From Euptelea pleiosperma (lineage: Eukaryota > Streptophyta > Magnoliopsida > Ranunculales > Eupteleaceae), in contig CM068553.1 of NCBI GenBank assembly GCA_035048495.1, positions 22,073,190 to 22,137,189 on the forward strand: a stretch of 64,000 nucleotides of DNA, read 5' to 3'. Below the pieces are notes generated by a model, which had not been told where the DNA came from, made no database searches, and saw only the letters and a program-made list of their open reading frames with translations. Both the position numbers and the translations under genes were made by a program. The number at the start of each line of letters is the position of its first letter. The first letter of the stretch is position 1. Positions 10,783 through 22,943 of this stretch are shown here, one piece after another.

Positions 10783-11937
10783 CTGAGAGTCGGTATATAC
10801 TATTATATCCTTGATTCCGAGATCTAGAGCTATCCGAAGCCCTATGATCACAGCTTCATATTCCGCCTCGTTGTTGGACGCCACGAACCCGAGCTTAATT
10901 GATTTCTCAAACCTTGTGTTCTCAGATGTTACCAGAACTATGCCAATTCCGGAACCACTTTCATTGGCTGAACCGTCGGTGAATAATCTCCAACCTGTCT
11001 TCAAATTTAACATTTCTGGCATCTCTAGGAGTTGTAAAATTTCCTTGTCCTCGCCCTTAGTGCTTGCAACGTCTTGCACTGGGAAGTCAGCCAAGAACCC
11101 AGCTAATGCATGTCCATTTTCTGAAGTTCGTGGAGAAAATTGAATGTCGTGTTGAGCTAAATAAATGGCCCACTTAGCCATTCTTCCTGACAAGTCAATC
11201 TTTCTAAAGATGGATTTTAATGGACGCTCTATATAGACCGTGATGGTTCTTCCTTCAAAATAGGGCTTCAGACGCCTGGAGGTGTAGATAAAAGCTAGGT
11301 TTGCTTTTTCGATGGTTGCATACCAGGTTTCGGCTCCAATCAGAGTTTTGCTGGTGAAGTATACTGGCTTCTCTTCTTGATCAAGCTCTCGGAAGAGGAT
11401 GGCACTGATAGACTCATCAGTAGTGGCAAGATACAGACCAAGAGGCTCCCCTTGATTTGGTTTAGAAAGGATAAGAGGTTGTGATAGATATTGCTTCAGT
11501 TGTTGAAAGGCTTCCTCGCACTCCTCTGTCCAGTCAAACCTCCTATTCTTTCTTAGGAGTTTGAATAGAGGTCGACATCTGTCCAAAGATCTCGCTATAA
11601 GGCGGTTTAATACAGCTACTGGCCTGGCTAGCTTTTGCACTTCTTTTATGTTCTGAGGCGAAGGCATTTCTAATAGAGCTCTGATCTATTCTGGATTGGC
11701 CTCAATGCCTTGTCGTGTGATGAGGTATCCCAAGAATTTTCCCAACATTACTCCGAAGATGCATTTGGCGGGATTTGACTTCATCTGATATTCTCGAAGC
11801 CAATCGAAAGTTTTCTCGAGATCACCCAGATGTTGATCCTGAGATCTCGTTTTGATTATCATGTTGTCTATGTAGACTTCAATTGTTTCTCCAACCATAT
11901 CGTGGAACATCTTGTTAACTAACCACTGATAGGTTGC
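10783..11937 (-). pseudogene. Tat-A RT C-terminus and dual RNase H
   Basis: Resumes RT at SATYQWLVNKMFHDMVGETI after the solo LTR. The catalytic YxDD box reads YIDN, so the second Asp is replaced by Asn. A single in-frame TAG separates 11686-11985 from 10594-11667. The connection and first RNase H follow (YFTSKTLIGAE..), already degenerate as usual in Tat. The second RNase H has TDGSANESGSG, NNEAEYEA and IIVYTDSQ, where it is cut by the Athila junction. In the family these domains reverse-transcribe the element RNA and degrade the RNA strand. The mutated RT box alone would abolish activity. Confidence 0.85.
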
Positions 11938-14900
11938 TGAAATAAGGTTTTTTCGGTCGTTGGACAGAAATCCCATTTTCAACACTTTTTTATGATCCGA
12001 TTTTGTTCACTTCTTAAATCCTGCAAAAATATAGGTTTGCATAGTGGCTCGTGTCGGATATCGATCCGGACTCGGGGTTAGGGTTGGTACATTATCGAAA
12101 CAATTATAACAGAAAATTGCCAAAAATAATGAGATGAGAAAGGTGGATATCAATTTTTAAAACATATTGGGTGAGTTTTAGAGAGAGAATTTATCACTAC
12201 TATAACATAAATGAGAAAGAACCACAACATAATACTCAAAACTATAATTCATTCAACTTTATTTATCTATTCAAAGTGCTTACAAAAGTTTAACAAATAA
12301 AGAGAAAATTATCTAGAAAGCATTAGTAAAGGAGATTAGACATGTAGAGAGAGAAATAGATAAGAGAGAGATAGAGAAAGTATTATGACCTAGAGAGAGA
12401 AAATGAGAGAATAAGGGTTTTTAGAGAGAGAAATAAGAGAATCTAGAGAGGAGAGAGATACCTATCCTAAAGAGAGAAACTAAAGAAGAGTGAGAAGAAG
12501 AATACATTGACTTACCTTTCGGCCATGTGAATGGCTCATGTAGTCGGTCAATGAAGAGTATGGACTGTCACTCAACTGTGAAGATACATGGCTAAGAGAG
12601 AAGTGCAGTCCGATCTTTGGTAAAGAAGAAGGTGGCAGCTTGTGAAGGAAATCATGGCAGCAGCAGCAACATGAAACGCCCGACAAAGGTAGTGGTCGTT
12701 GAAGAGGCAAGCATGGGCCGGAGAAGTAGATCGGGGTTGGCCAACAATGGAGGAGCTACTGCACAGTGTCTTGAAGAGGTTGCACTTGTGATGGCATTGC
12801 TGGGAGGCAGATCGAGAGTTGCTGGTGCGAGATGGTGGTGAGCCACATGGTTGGAGCGTGGATAGAACAATGGTGAAGGGCGGGGCAACACCGGTGGTCA
12901 TGGTTCTTGACGGAGAGATTGTAGGCCTGTGGATAAGAGAGGACATCCAGGTGGCTGGCTAGACCGTGGAGAGCAAGGTTGGCAAGGTGGCTGGCCAGAC
13001 TACAAGTGGAGCATAGAACTCTCGGCAGCAAAGGGGCAGTGGCTCCTTTGGAGAGATGAGAGCTTCCACTTCTCTTTTCTCTCATTCTTTGTTGTTGTTT
13101 TTTTGTTTCAAGAGAAGAATAGAAAAAGGACAAAAAGCAAGTGGACGGCTTGGAGAGAGGCTTCTAAGAGGAGGACGGTGAGAGGGATAGGGCTGTAGAC
13201 GGCTTGAGAGTGGAATGCTACCAAGTTGCAGGCCTTCAACTTGAAGACCATCTCGTTGGGAAAGGGTAGCTCGTGAGTTGTTAGTGCTGTAAGGGGTGAC
13301 TCCAATGGTGGAGGCAGTGTTTTTGAGAGATCTCAAGGGGAGAAAGTTATTGTGCAAGGGATAGGAGAGCTAGAGAAAAGATGAGAGGTGAGAGATCGGT
13401 TGGTAGAGGTGAGGACGGCTAGGGTTTAGGGGGTGAGAGAGGTGGAAAGAAGAGATGTCCAGGCCTTCTTTTTATATCAAATATGGGGTTCCCTAGTGAG
13501 GTCGTGGGATTCCCATGAGAAGTCGTGGGATTCCCATGAGAAGTCGTGGGATTCCCATGAGAAGCCGTGGGCTTCCTCATGTGGGCCTTGAAAGAATGGT
13601 TGTGGGCCATGAGGAGGAATGGGCCAAGTGGTCTATGAGTGGGAAAAGGGAGAATTTAGGAGATGTCGTCCAAGACGATCCTCTTGCCAAACCCAAAAAT
13701 TTATTTATGTTAAGTGCCAACCCCACTCAAGCGTTGTTTCTAAAAACCGTTGACATCTTTGTGGCCAAATTTACCATTTTGATAATCAAAACCACCTCTA
13801 ATGCTAAAAACCTACGTGTCATTTGTGATCCCCCATGCAGCCATGTGGATTAATAATCCATGCTTGTTCTTATCCCAGCCATTCATTCCTCATTACACCA
13901 CAACCTCTATCCTCTGTTGATGATCCAATTTAGGTGGCCATCCATGGAAAGCTACCAATCTGTCCAACTTTTGCAATAACCATTGTTCATCCATGACCGA
14001 CCATACTTTTGTTGTATGCCACCACCATCTGTGTAAAGCACATCAACCTTCTTTGAACCGTTAGATGTATGTCAGAGAAATCATCATCCTTACCGTTAAC
14101 ATCTTTCGTGTGTGTCACCCATCTAACCATGCAAGCAATTCTAATCCCTATGCTTCCATTATTTTCATGCAAGATTGCCGCCACATGTCCACTTGATATC
14201 TCATCAATCCCACCATCTTTTCTTTCTCTATCTCTTGATCTTAATTCGTTGGTCTTGAGCTAGCATGATCCAAAGTGTGAACCAACTAACTAGTATGATT
14301 TTGGATCGTTGATCCACCTAGGCTCTCATCCATTAACTGTTTGATCTGGCAAGTTAACCGATCTGTGAAAAACAAGATTCTTTGTTATCTCAAACATATG
14401 ATCGTGCCCTCTGATTGAAGGGATAGATATTGGAGACCGTCTCATCAAATCTATGAAAAGAACCTCTGTCCATTAGGTAGCCACCCCCCATCAACTGCCT
14501 CTCATCCGATCGAATTAATCTGACTTGTACTTGTAATCGTTGGATCCAATCTTAGTCCACGTGCTGCACTTCCACGTGCTGCACTTCAGCTCTTTACGGG
14601 TTGGATAATCCTAGCAGTTGAGCCATTTGATCTTCCTGTACGTGGTTGTACATGTGTCAGATACTGGTGAAGCCACTTATTACTATCTCTAGATTCATTT
14701 GCTTTCTGACTTCCAGGTTCATTTGCGATTCCTCCCTGGTTCACTGGTCCGCTTGATAACCTTTAAATTGATTTGTAGATTTGATGGAGGTTGTGTGGTT
14801 GATCATACGATTCAAATCTCGAGAATTGTCCAATCAGGGTTCCTGCAATAATGAAAATACGTAATGAGACTTCTACAAAACGGCTTCGCATGTAGGTCAA

Positions 14901-15062
14901 ATGAACGCGTGCGAATATACCATTTTGACCAAAATAGTGTGTTCTACGCAATAGAAAAAACTCTTACATAGAAAAATTGACAGAAATATAAATTTTACGT
15001 AGGAGAGTGTGACAACGCTAAAAAGATAATAGCTTAAAATAAGCACTTTTAAGCAAATATCA
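11938..15062 (-). mobile_element. Solo Athila LTR inside Tat-A RT
   Basis: Plus-strand ends are TGAAATAAGG and GCAAATATCA. The flanks are GTTGC (11933-11937) and GTTTC (15063-15067), an imperfect 5-bp target duplication. Tat RT stops at VMPFGLKN on the right and resumes at SATYQWLVNKMF on the left, confirming insertion into that codon region. It carries the conserved GTGTCGGATATCGATCC block near 12056. The CDS-like frames inside are low-complexity. At 3125 bp it is diverged from the other LTRs. Confidence 0.88.
13501..13575. repeat. 21-bp tandem repeat, about 3.5 copies
   Basis: GTCGTGGGATTCCCATGAGAA starts at 13501, 13522 and 13543, with a variant copy from 13564. The core TGGGATTCCCA is itself palindromic. 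Confidence 0.95.
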
Positions 15063-16730
15063 GTTTCTCTTTCGTTTTTTAAGCCAAATGGCATCACTTT
15101 GTAGCAAAAGACCCCTCTATCAATCTTAAAGGTTGTCAGCTCCTGGTCTGACTTGTGTAATGGAATCTGATTATACCCCGAGTATCCATCCATAAAAGAT
15201 AGGATTTTATACCCCAAGGTGGCATCAACTAGTTGGTGTATCCTTGGTAAAGGATATGGATCCTTGGGACACGCTTTGTTTGGGTGAGTGAAGTCAATAA
15301 ACACCCTGATTTTTCCATTCTTCTTTAGTACGGCACTATGTTGTCTAACTGTTGAGCGTCACTGACCTCTCAGATGAAGTCAGCTTCCAAGAGTTTATCA
15401 ATCTCTTCCTGGACGGCCTTTTGTTTCTCGGGAGCAATCCTCTGAGGTCGTTGTTTCACAGGCAAATTTTTGTTATCTACCTTTAACTTATTACAAGAGA
15501 TGTCGGGAGGAATACCTGGCATATCGCTAAATGAACATGCGAAGACGTCAAAGTAGGATTTAAGAAAATTGATGTAGGACGCCTTCTCCTCGGGAGATAG
15601 TTTGGGTTCAATGTATGTAAATTTTGGATCATCTTCCGTTTTGAGGTTGATCTGATCAGTTTCCTTTATCGTAGGAACGTTGTTGGCCTCTTGACATATC
15701 TCAACATCTTCTCGGCTAAGCGTAGTCTGCTCCAGACTTTTCAGGATGAGCTCTAGTTGCTATTGCCCAGCAACTCCAGTTGAAGTAGTCTCGTCCCGTG
15801 GACCTTCCAGACCATGAGAACTCTTAGGTCTGAGGGCGATGGCATAGCACTTCTTTGAGATGACTTGGTCTCCCTTCAGTTCCATTATCTCGTGATCGGT
15901 CGAAAAACGGAATATCTGGTGATATGTTGATGGCACACCTTTGACTTCGTGTATCCATCCCCGTCCTGTCATTGTAAGGTGGCGGGGTGTCAATCACCAT
16001 AAATTCTACCATAGACAGGATCGATCCCGTCTTTACTGGCAGAATTATCTTCCTAGCAAATATTCCTTCTGTCCATTGAACCCAATCAAGGGTGTATCGC
16101 TATTGATGAGGTCAGAGAGGCGAAAGCCCATCTTCTTGAAAGTCTCAACGAATTAAATCTTGGCTGAGCTGCCGGGATCTATCAGTAATCTCTTCACCTC
16201 ATAATTACCCACCAGCAAAGTGAGTATCAAAGCGTATGAATGTAGATGATCTACTCTGACGAGATCTTTATCGGAGAAGAAAATAGTCGCATATGTGCTC
16301 TCCATCATATCTACGGAATCCATGAGTCTTGGACCTATAGATAGATGTAAGACCTCATTCAGGTGTTCAATTTTCTTGATTTTGATCCTCTCTTGTTTCT
16401 CAAATTCTCCTCGAGAAATCTATCATCCTCCCCTGTGGATGACGTCGATAGTCATCCCGGGTCCTTGCTAAACAACGCGGGTGAGGTCTTTCTTGGGGAT
16501 CACGGCTTCAACTACCGCTCCATCTGTACGAGCGATATACTGTTGCAAGTAGCCCTAGTTGATTAGATCCTCTTATTTGTGTTGCAGTTCCCAACATTTG
16601 TCGATCAAGTGCCCTATCTCCTAATGGAAGGCACAAAAGTTTGTTTTATCTCTATCTCCATTCATGTCAGGCTTCATAGGTCAGGGGAACTAGAGATATC
16701 TTTCAATTTTTATCAGATTCAGGATTCGAC
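15063..16730 (-). pseudogene. Tat-A gag end, protease and RT N-terminus
   Basis: From right to left: a zinc-knuckle-like CAFH..GH..CWELQHK region (about 16560-16640) followed by QGYLQQYIARTDGAVVEAV; the protease site I-D-P-G-S-S-A (about 16165-16190) then FVETFKKMGFRLSDL; a linker with VKGVPSTYHQIFRF (about 15900); and the RT start FIDFTHPNKACPKDPYPLPR and [14 protein letters not shown] with the first RT Asp. RT reaches VMPFGLKN at 15063, where the solo LTR interrupts it. Several stops and frame changes are present. In the family the protease matures the polyprotein and RT copies the RNA. Confidence 0.8.
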
Positions 16731-19288
16731 TGTGAGTTTTTGTAATATCTTAAATTTTTTCAAGATATTTTAAATTTTAAATTATTATTTTTAATTATGT
16801 TAATGATATTTTGTTAATAAATATTAAATATTAATGATTGGTTGCATGTTGTTTGAATAAAAATTAGTAGGGTAGACCTTTTGGACAATTTAGAGATCTT
16901 GTAGGTCTAAAAGCAACCTTAATTAAAGCCCAGTTGATATATATAGGCTTTGGGCCCATTTCTTGCCCATAGCCAATTTAAAATTAGCCTTTTAGTGTGT
17001 TGTAAAATTTATCAATTTTAGAGTTACGAAAATCACTTTTAATTTTAGATAAATAGAAGTTATTTTATTTCCATAAAAGATGGGGGAGACTATTTCAACC
17101 AAAACCCTAAACTCTATTATGAACTAAAAGATCCCAACCCTTTACCAACTTTAGATTTGATGGCCAAGAATTGACCTTCAAAAAATTTATACAAAAACTC
17201 TAATCTTAAATCTACTCAAATAATTTACTTAAGATGCTCCCACACCAAAATTTAGCCACCTCTCTTGTTGAAGAAACTTTCACCTCAAATCTTTCTCATC
17301 TCCTCCATTAATCATTATTGGATTTGGTGACACTTCTAGAGGATCAACAAAGGCTTAAGGTAGGTACCCTTCTCATAATTCTTTCAATACAAGTTATTAA
17401 TTCATGAGCATATAATTATTATTAAATTATAATTGATAGCCGATTTTATATTAGAGATCCCCTGTGTGGATTTTATTTATTTTGTATTGGAGATCCCCTG
17501 TGTGGATATTATCATTTCAGTGAATAATTATTTAATTGCTAAGGCATGCATTGTATTTTCGATTCAGAAGCGATAAAGCAAGTTTGGAGTGAGTTCTTCA
17601 GGGTGAAAGACCCAAAAACCCTGGGAAGACCCCCTATGTGGGTGAAGAAGGAGACTCATGTGTAGGTTGTGTATTACTTTTGATTAATTGTCCATGCATT
17701 CATTATAACTATGATATTAGTGTTTGATAATTTAATTTATGCAAATATGTCTTTATATCTTGTATTGTTTAAATCATGTTTTTGGGTGAAAAATATAGTG
17801 AGCATTTGGCTCACTCCTACAACCACCATTTCAGGTTTTGTTGATCATGTTGAGAAGAACACATTAGATGAAGTTAAGCCGAATGATGGAAGAAACTCGA
17901 AGAAAGAAATCTAATATTTTATTTTAAGATAATTAATTGTAATATAGAGTTTTTAACTAACTTTTTATATTGAGATTAATGAGAATAGTTTAATTCATGT
18001 TTTAGTACTTTTGCAAAAAAAATTGGTTACTCGAATTTACCCGACGTCCTAGATGAGAATATTCGTCAAATATTCTATCGATATTGAAATAATACGATTC
18101 TAAAGGGGTTTATTTTAAAACTGATTCTAGTATTTTATAAAATTTTTTAAGAATTTAATGTTCTATTTTAGATTTTGTGAAACTCTGCAAAGTGAACGTC
18201 AAAGTTATTGTCCTGTATAAACAACACACATTAATCAACTTCGACTGAGTTTTTGACTCACATACAATCGATATCTATCGTTTGGCCAAACACAAAACAC
18301 GTGGGGCTTCGAGTTAGCTTTCCATAATAAATTACAAATTTTTTTAAAAATTTAATGTTGTATTTTTTATTTTATGAACTCTACAAAGTGAACGTCATAG
18401 TTGCTGTCCTTTATAAACAACACACGTTAATCAACTTCGACTGAGTTTTTGACCCACATTCAATGGATATCTATCTTTTGGTCAAACACAAAACACGTTT
18501 CGAGTTAGCTTTCCAAAAATATATAGTTGGTCACTTAATTCAATCGGGGCTGTCTTGTAGACCCATTTTACTGACTGGTTATCAATTACAAATTTTTAAT
18601 AATTTCTGATTTTGTTTCAACTTCTTCAATTTTTAAAATAAAACCTATACTATATTATTTGATAGAAAAATCATAAATTTTGATTACTATGAAATGCATA
18701 TATTACTTGTTAGATTTAGTTTTGAATTGACTCCCGAATTACGCGATTAAGTCAGAAAATAATTAACCAATTGAGTTTTGCCAGTCACTTTTAGAAATTG
18801 CGGATAATTGTAAAATGATCAAAACAATTATAAAATATCATGTTTTAACAAAAGTTCATTTATTAAAGTTGTTTATCTTTATTTATAGAACAAAACCCTT
18901 GAATAAAATAATTTTTCAATGTTATTTGAATTTTAACCAAAAAATAGTTGTTCTCTGCTGAATCACGAAAAATATTTCTCAAAACACTATCAAATAAATG
19001 TTTTGACTTAAGTTCTTCACAAAAGTTGTTTAATATAAATTCTAGGTAATTATAAAGATCATAACCAATAGTTTTGATAAAAATTAAATTTAACTTTTAT
19101 TTTTGGTACCGTACCATTAAATCGTGAAACTTTAATTTTAAAAACATATCAAACGGTTAAATTTACAAAATGGTCTTTACAAAAGTGCCTTTAATTTTTT
19201 ATTTTTAATCACACCCTAGATTTCAGGTAAACGAGCTGATCCATAGGCGTTCGGGTTGGGGTCGGGTGCCGAAATTCGGGGCGTGACA
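16731..19288 (+). mobile_element. Chromovirus-like solo LTR in Tat-A gag
   Basis: Begins TGTGAGTTTTTG and ends GGGGCGTGACA, the same type of end as the Tekay-like 5' LTR at 51121-51130. Internal resemblance includes GTTGATATATATAGGCTTTGGGCCCA and GAGTTACGAAAATCACTT, also seen near 46260-46350. It interrupts Tat gag just before the zinc-knuckle region. No clean 5-bp duplication: the left flank is TCGAC, the right GTTTT; TCAAC occurs 7 bp further right, so the right end may have been altered. No coding sequence. Confidence 0.65.
18121..18510. repeat. 196-bp tandem duplication in chromovirus-like LTR
   Basis: AACTCT(G/A)CAAAGTGAACGTC occurs at 18181 and 18377. AACTTCGACTGAGTTTTTGAC and AACACAAAACACG recur at the same offset. 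Confidence 0.9.
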
Positions 19289-20337
19289 GTTTTATTCAAC
19301 AGTGTGAATACCCTCTTCTCGTGGCAGGGATATATATCCTAGCTTAGCGGCTTCTTAGGTTCCTTAAGAGGAACTTTGGCTGGTGTTAGGGGCAACCTTT
19401 TGCTTACATTTTGTGGATCTGCTGGAGTCAGCAGATTTCTTCACTTCATGAACAGATATGGTCGCCCCGTGATCATGTTGGAGCGTGTCATCTTTGAGTT
19501 CTGAGTACTTTTCAACTCGTAGAAATAACGTCTCATTGTCGACTGGCCTGTTCTTGGTTAAAGACATGTAAAAGTCTAGAACTAGTAAACAATGCTTTTC
19601 GAAAAGTTATGATTGCATGCTTGTCGTCACAATCTTCCACCGTGGTCATTAAGGTATAGAATCTTTTGGTGAAATCCCGTAATGTCTCCTTCTAACCGCA
19701 ACGTATATTGAATAATACGTTGACATCATTTTTGTGCAATCGATTGCGTGAATAACGAGTGATAAATAAAGTACTCAACGCGGTAAAATCGAAGATAGTT
19801 TGAGGTGCGAGTTGATTGAACAGTTGAGGGCATCGTCACTCAGAGTTGACGGGAACATCCGGCATAGAAATTCATCGTGGAACTCCCACATCATCATCGC
19901 TTTCCAGAAGTGAAGGACATGGTTGACCAGATCCAACGTTCCTATGAAGATAGAAAACTTGGATAAGAAAAAGACTCGGGAACCCGATACCTCTGAATCT
20001 CTCCAATGAAAAGAGAATCCCGGGGTGCCCTTGTCAACATGGCCGTCATCTCATCGGCCAATGTTTTTTTTCTCTCCATCATTTTTGCCACCAAATCAGC
20101 AATGTCTCCTAGTTTCAAGCTAAATATGATCTGAGCTTCGCTGATAAGAAGTCTCGGGTCTATGATGCTTTTCTGGTTCTCGGATGTACAATTCCCTACG
20201 TCTGTTCCTTGGATTCCTCAAATCGGATTCCTCTGAATCCAATCTCTCCAATTGGACTTCTGACTTTTTGTAGTGATAGCCTCCGATATTTTCGAAGACA
20301 TGGTCGCATGCTGGCTGGATCACTATGCATCGCTTGA
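19289..20337 (-). pseudogene. Tat-A gag, central part
   Basis: Fragments in different frames: 20120-20323 (charged region ending at the Athila insertion), then VNHVLHFWKAMMMWEFHDEF and RMFPSTLSDDAL near 19800-19960, resembling the retrotransposon gag core. The segment 19364-19567 (RPVDNETLFLRVEKYSEL) resembles the end of gag. Gag forms the virus-like particle in this family. Stops and frameshifts throughout. Confidence 0.65.
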
Positions 20338-22943
20338 TGAAAGTAGGATTTTTCCGCGTCGTTGGTTACGGAAACCCTAGAATCAACAAGATTTGTAATT
20401 TGATCCGATTATCCTGCAAAATTTAGAATTCTTGCACAGTGGCTCGTGTCGGATGTCGATCCGCACTCGGAATTAGTTCATGCAAATCAAGGACATAAGA
20501 TGACGGGTTTTTCTCAAAAATTGCTAAACAGAAGAGATTGAAGGGTGAGGATGATGATCACGGGATTAAAATATGATTGATTTTATAAATTTTAGAGGGA
20601 ACCATTATCTGCTAAAATGATGAGAGAGAAAATAGGAAGAACATAATATAATAAGCAAAACTAATGAAATTAACCATCTTTATTAAAATGAAAAGTAACT
20701 TACAATAACCTTGAATTTGATTGGTGCATAAATAAATTTCAAAAATTAACTAGAAAGCATGAAATAGAAGGGAGATAGAGAGAGAAAGAGCTTCAAAAGT
20801 AGAGAGAGAAAGAAACAAAACTAGAGAGAGAAAATGAGTTAAAAGAGAGAAATCTAAACTTGGAGAGAAAAGTTTAGAGAGAGACCTAAATGAGGAGAGA
20901 GAAAGTGGTAGAGAGATCTGGAGAGAGAATTCCTCACATTCAAAACTTACTGGAGTGGTGAACGGGAGATCAGCCATTGAAAAATGGATGGTTTTGCCGG
21001 CCATGTGGTTGCTTGGGTTGATGGTGATCCGGCCAAGATTGGCCAAGTGATGGAGAGTACGATCACCCTACGGTCAAGAGGTGGAAGAGGAGGAGGGAAT
21101 CCACATTCTTCATGGAAGTGCACTGGTTGTGCACCAGCGTGGTGTTGCTGACCCAAGGAAGAAGATGGGCTGTGGAGATATGGCCATGGAAGGCAGATGC
21201 AGACAGCACCGTGGGGCACTTGAAGGAGCAGGTTTCAACCTTGGAGATGAAGGTGAGACGCTGAAGTAGTGCAAGTGGTGATGTTCCCAATAGAACCGTT
21301 GATGAGAGGAGCAAAGGGCGGACTAGTGGTAGGCTGGTGTTGAGTTTCAGAACGACAGCAAGTGCTTGGAGATGGTGCAGTTTGTTTGTGCGAACTGTCA
21401 AGGAGGAGCCCGAGAAGGTGGTTTCAAGGTGAGCCGATGTACAGCAAGGTGTAGAGGATCGAACCTATCAATGAGACCGGAGATAGAATGGACGGTGGTG
21501 AACCAGCAGCAACGGTTGGTGCTTTCCAAGCCAGTGTTGCAGCGGTTATACAAGGAGGAGCAGGGGCTCGGTTTCACCATGAATAACTTACCAGCAGGTG
21601 GCTGGAAAGTAGTTGCATGGTGCAGCAAGATGGAAGTGAGGTTGCTGGTTTTTGAAGGGGTTGATTCCGGTGTTTGCGGGTGGAGGAGGGCGGTGATTGC
21701 TGACTGGTGGATGTAACGGCTGGGAGAGGAAGAAGTTGGGGAGGACGGCTGGGGTTGAAAGGCAGCAAGAGAGAAAGACTTCTCTTTTTCCCAAAACGTG
21801 GGGGGGGGGGGCGGGCAGAAATGGAAGGAGCGTGGCTCCCTTTATGTGACGGCTTTAGGGTTTCTCTTCTTTTCCACTTGAAGAACATGCTGCCCACAAT
21901 AGAAACCGTGGGTTTCTATATTAGAAACCCATGATTTCTAATATCTTTTAAGGGCTATCCCTTCCCTTCAACGGTTCTAGCCGTTTAAGTGGACCCATAA
22001 AGATAAAGCTTTTCAAAAAAAAGAAATTCTAATTTGGTAAGCTTCCTAGTTTTGTTCAAAAAATCATTTTATGGCAATAGGATATTCCTCTTTTTTAAAA
22101 ACATGCCTCTTTTAAAAATCATTTAAGAAATATCTAGGGTTGAGGGGTCCACTAAAATGGTTGGGCTGTGGATCACAGCTAATGGGCTCGCATCTCATCT
22201 TGGCTTAGGCCCATAGGATTAAATCATGAAGTGATGAGGGCCATTGGATTTTAAGAGATGGTGAGATGGATGATCGGGGGATTGACTGAGCGATTGTACA
22301 GTAGAGATGGACAGTGATGATTGGGCGATGGAATTTGGACAAGGTAGGTCGTAGATTTGAGGGAGGAGAGAGGATGGGATTTAGAGAGAGGAGAGAGAAA
22401 ATATTACAAAATAAAGAGAAAATGCTAGTAGAGGGTCTTGAACCCTGGTCGTTGACTTGGTCTTCTGCATGCTTTACCAACTGAGTGAGTCCTCATCTTA
22501 TGTTAGTTGATAAGCTTTAATCTCCTTAGTCTCTTCTTTGAGGGCTTGTCTCTCCTTTTCTCTTGATTTTCTCTCAGGCTTTTTCGATTCTCTGGCTCTT
22601 CCTGTCTTCAGCCTACTTCTTCTTGTCTAAGTCCATTGGCTCTTTATGCTTTGATTAAAGGCTCTGGCAGTCAGTTGTGGGCCCACAATCCTTAAAATTC
22701 TCCAATCGGGTTTCCTGCGATAAAAGAAGCGCGTAATGAGACTTAATCAGAACGGCTTTATATCTAGACTTCCGAAAATGTGTTTAATGCATGCAAATAT
22801 ACCATTTCGTCCAGAAAAGTGTGTTCTACGCAACAGAAGAGACTCTTACGTAGAAAAGTAGGTAAATAGAGTATTTTACGTAGGAGAATGCAATAACGCT
22901 AAAAGGATAATTGCTTAAAATAAGTACTTTTGAGCGAATATCA
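20338..22943 (-). repeat. 3' LTR of full-length Athila
   Basis: Plus-strand ends TGAAAGTAGG and GCGAATATCA, 2606 bp. Differences from the right LTR that I can see: G/A near 20368, T/C near 20701, a 12- versus 13-G run near 21799, T/C near 22160, C/T near 22603, C/T near 22801, T/C near 22926. It contains AGAGAGAGAAA-rich sequence (20760-20930), the conserved block GTGTCGGATGTCGATCCG (20447-20463) and a tRNA-like module (22429-22492). Frames inside are shadows. Confidence 0.95.
22429..22492 (-). other. tRNA-like module in Athila LTR
   Basis: On the minus strand a D-arm-like CTCAGTTGGTAAAGC is followed about 30 nt later by CAGGGTTCAAGACCCTC, which folds as a short stem with the 7-nt T-loop TTCAAGA. 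These correspond to A- and B-box-like Pol III promoter elements. Acceptor ends do not pair, so it is not a functional tRNA gene. Confidence 0.5.

Noticed and set aside
12480..13357. Cluster of overlapping ORFs on both strands
   Set aside because: It is inside a solo Athila LTR (11938-15062), with compositional bias and no domain or motif.
16731..19300. Perfect target duplication for the chromovirus-like LTR
   Set aside because: TCGAC and TCAAC can be paired only if the right end is moved 7 bp past the canonical GTGACA end; not accepted as a clean duplication.
20750..21900. Several 90-116-codon ORFs, repeated at 35728-36876
   Set aside because: They repeat only because both LTRs of the Athila are near-identical; they overlap in many frames with low complexity and no domain.
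22429..22492. Functional tRNA gene
   Set aside because: Acceptor arms do not pair and the anticodon stem is poor; only D- and T-arm features remain.
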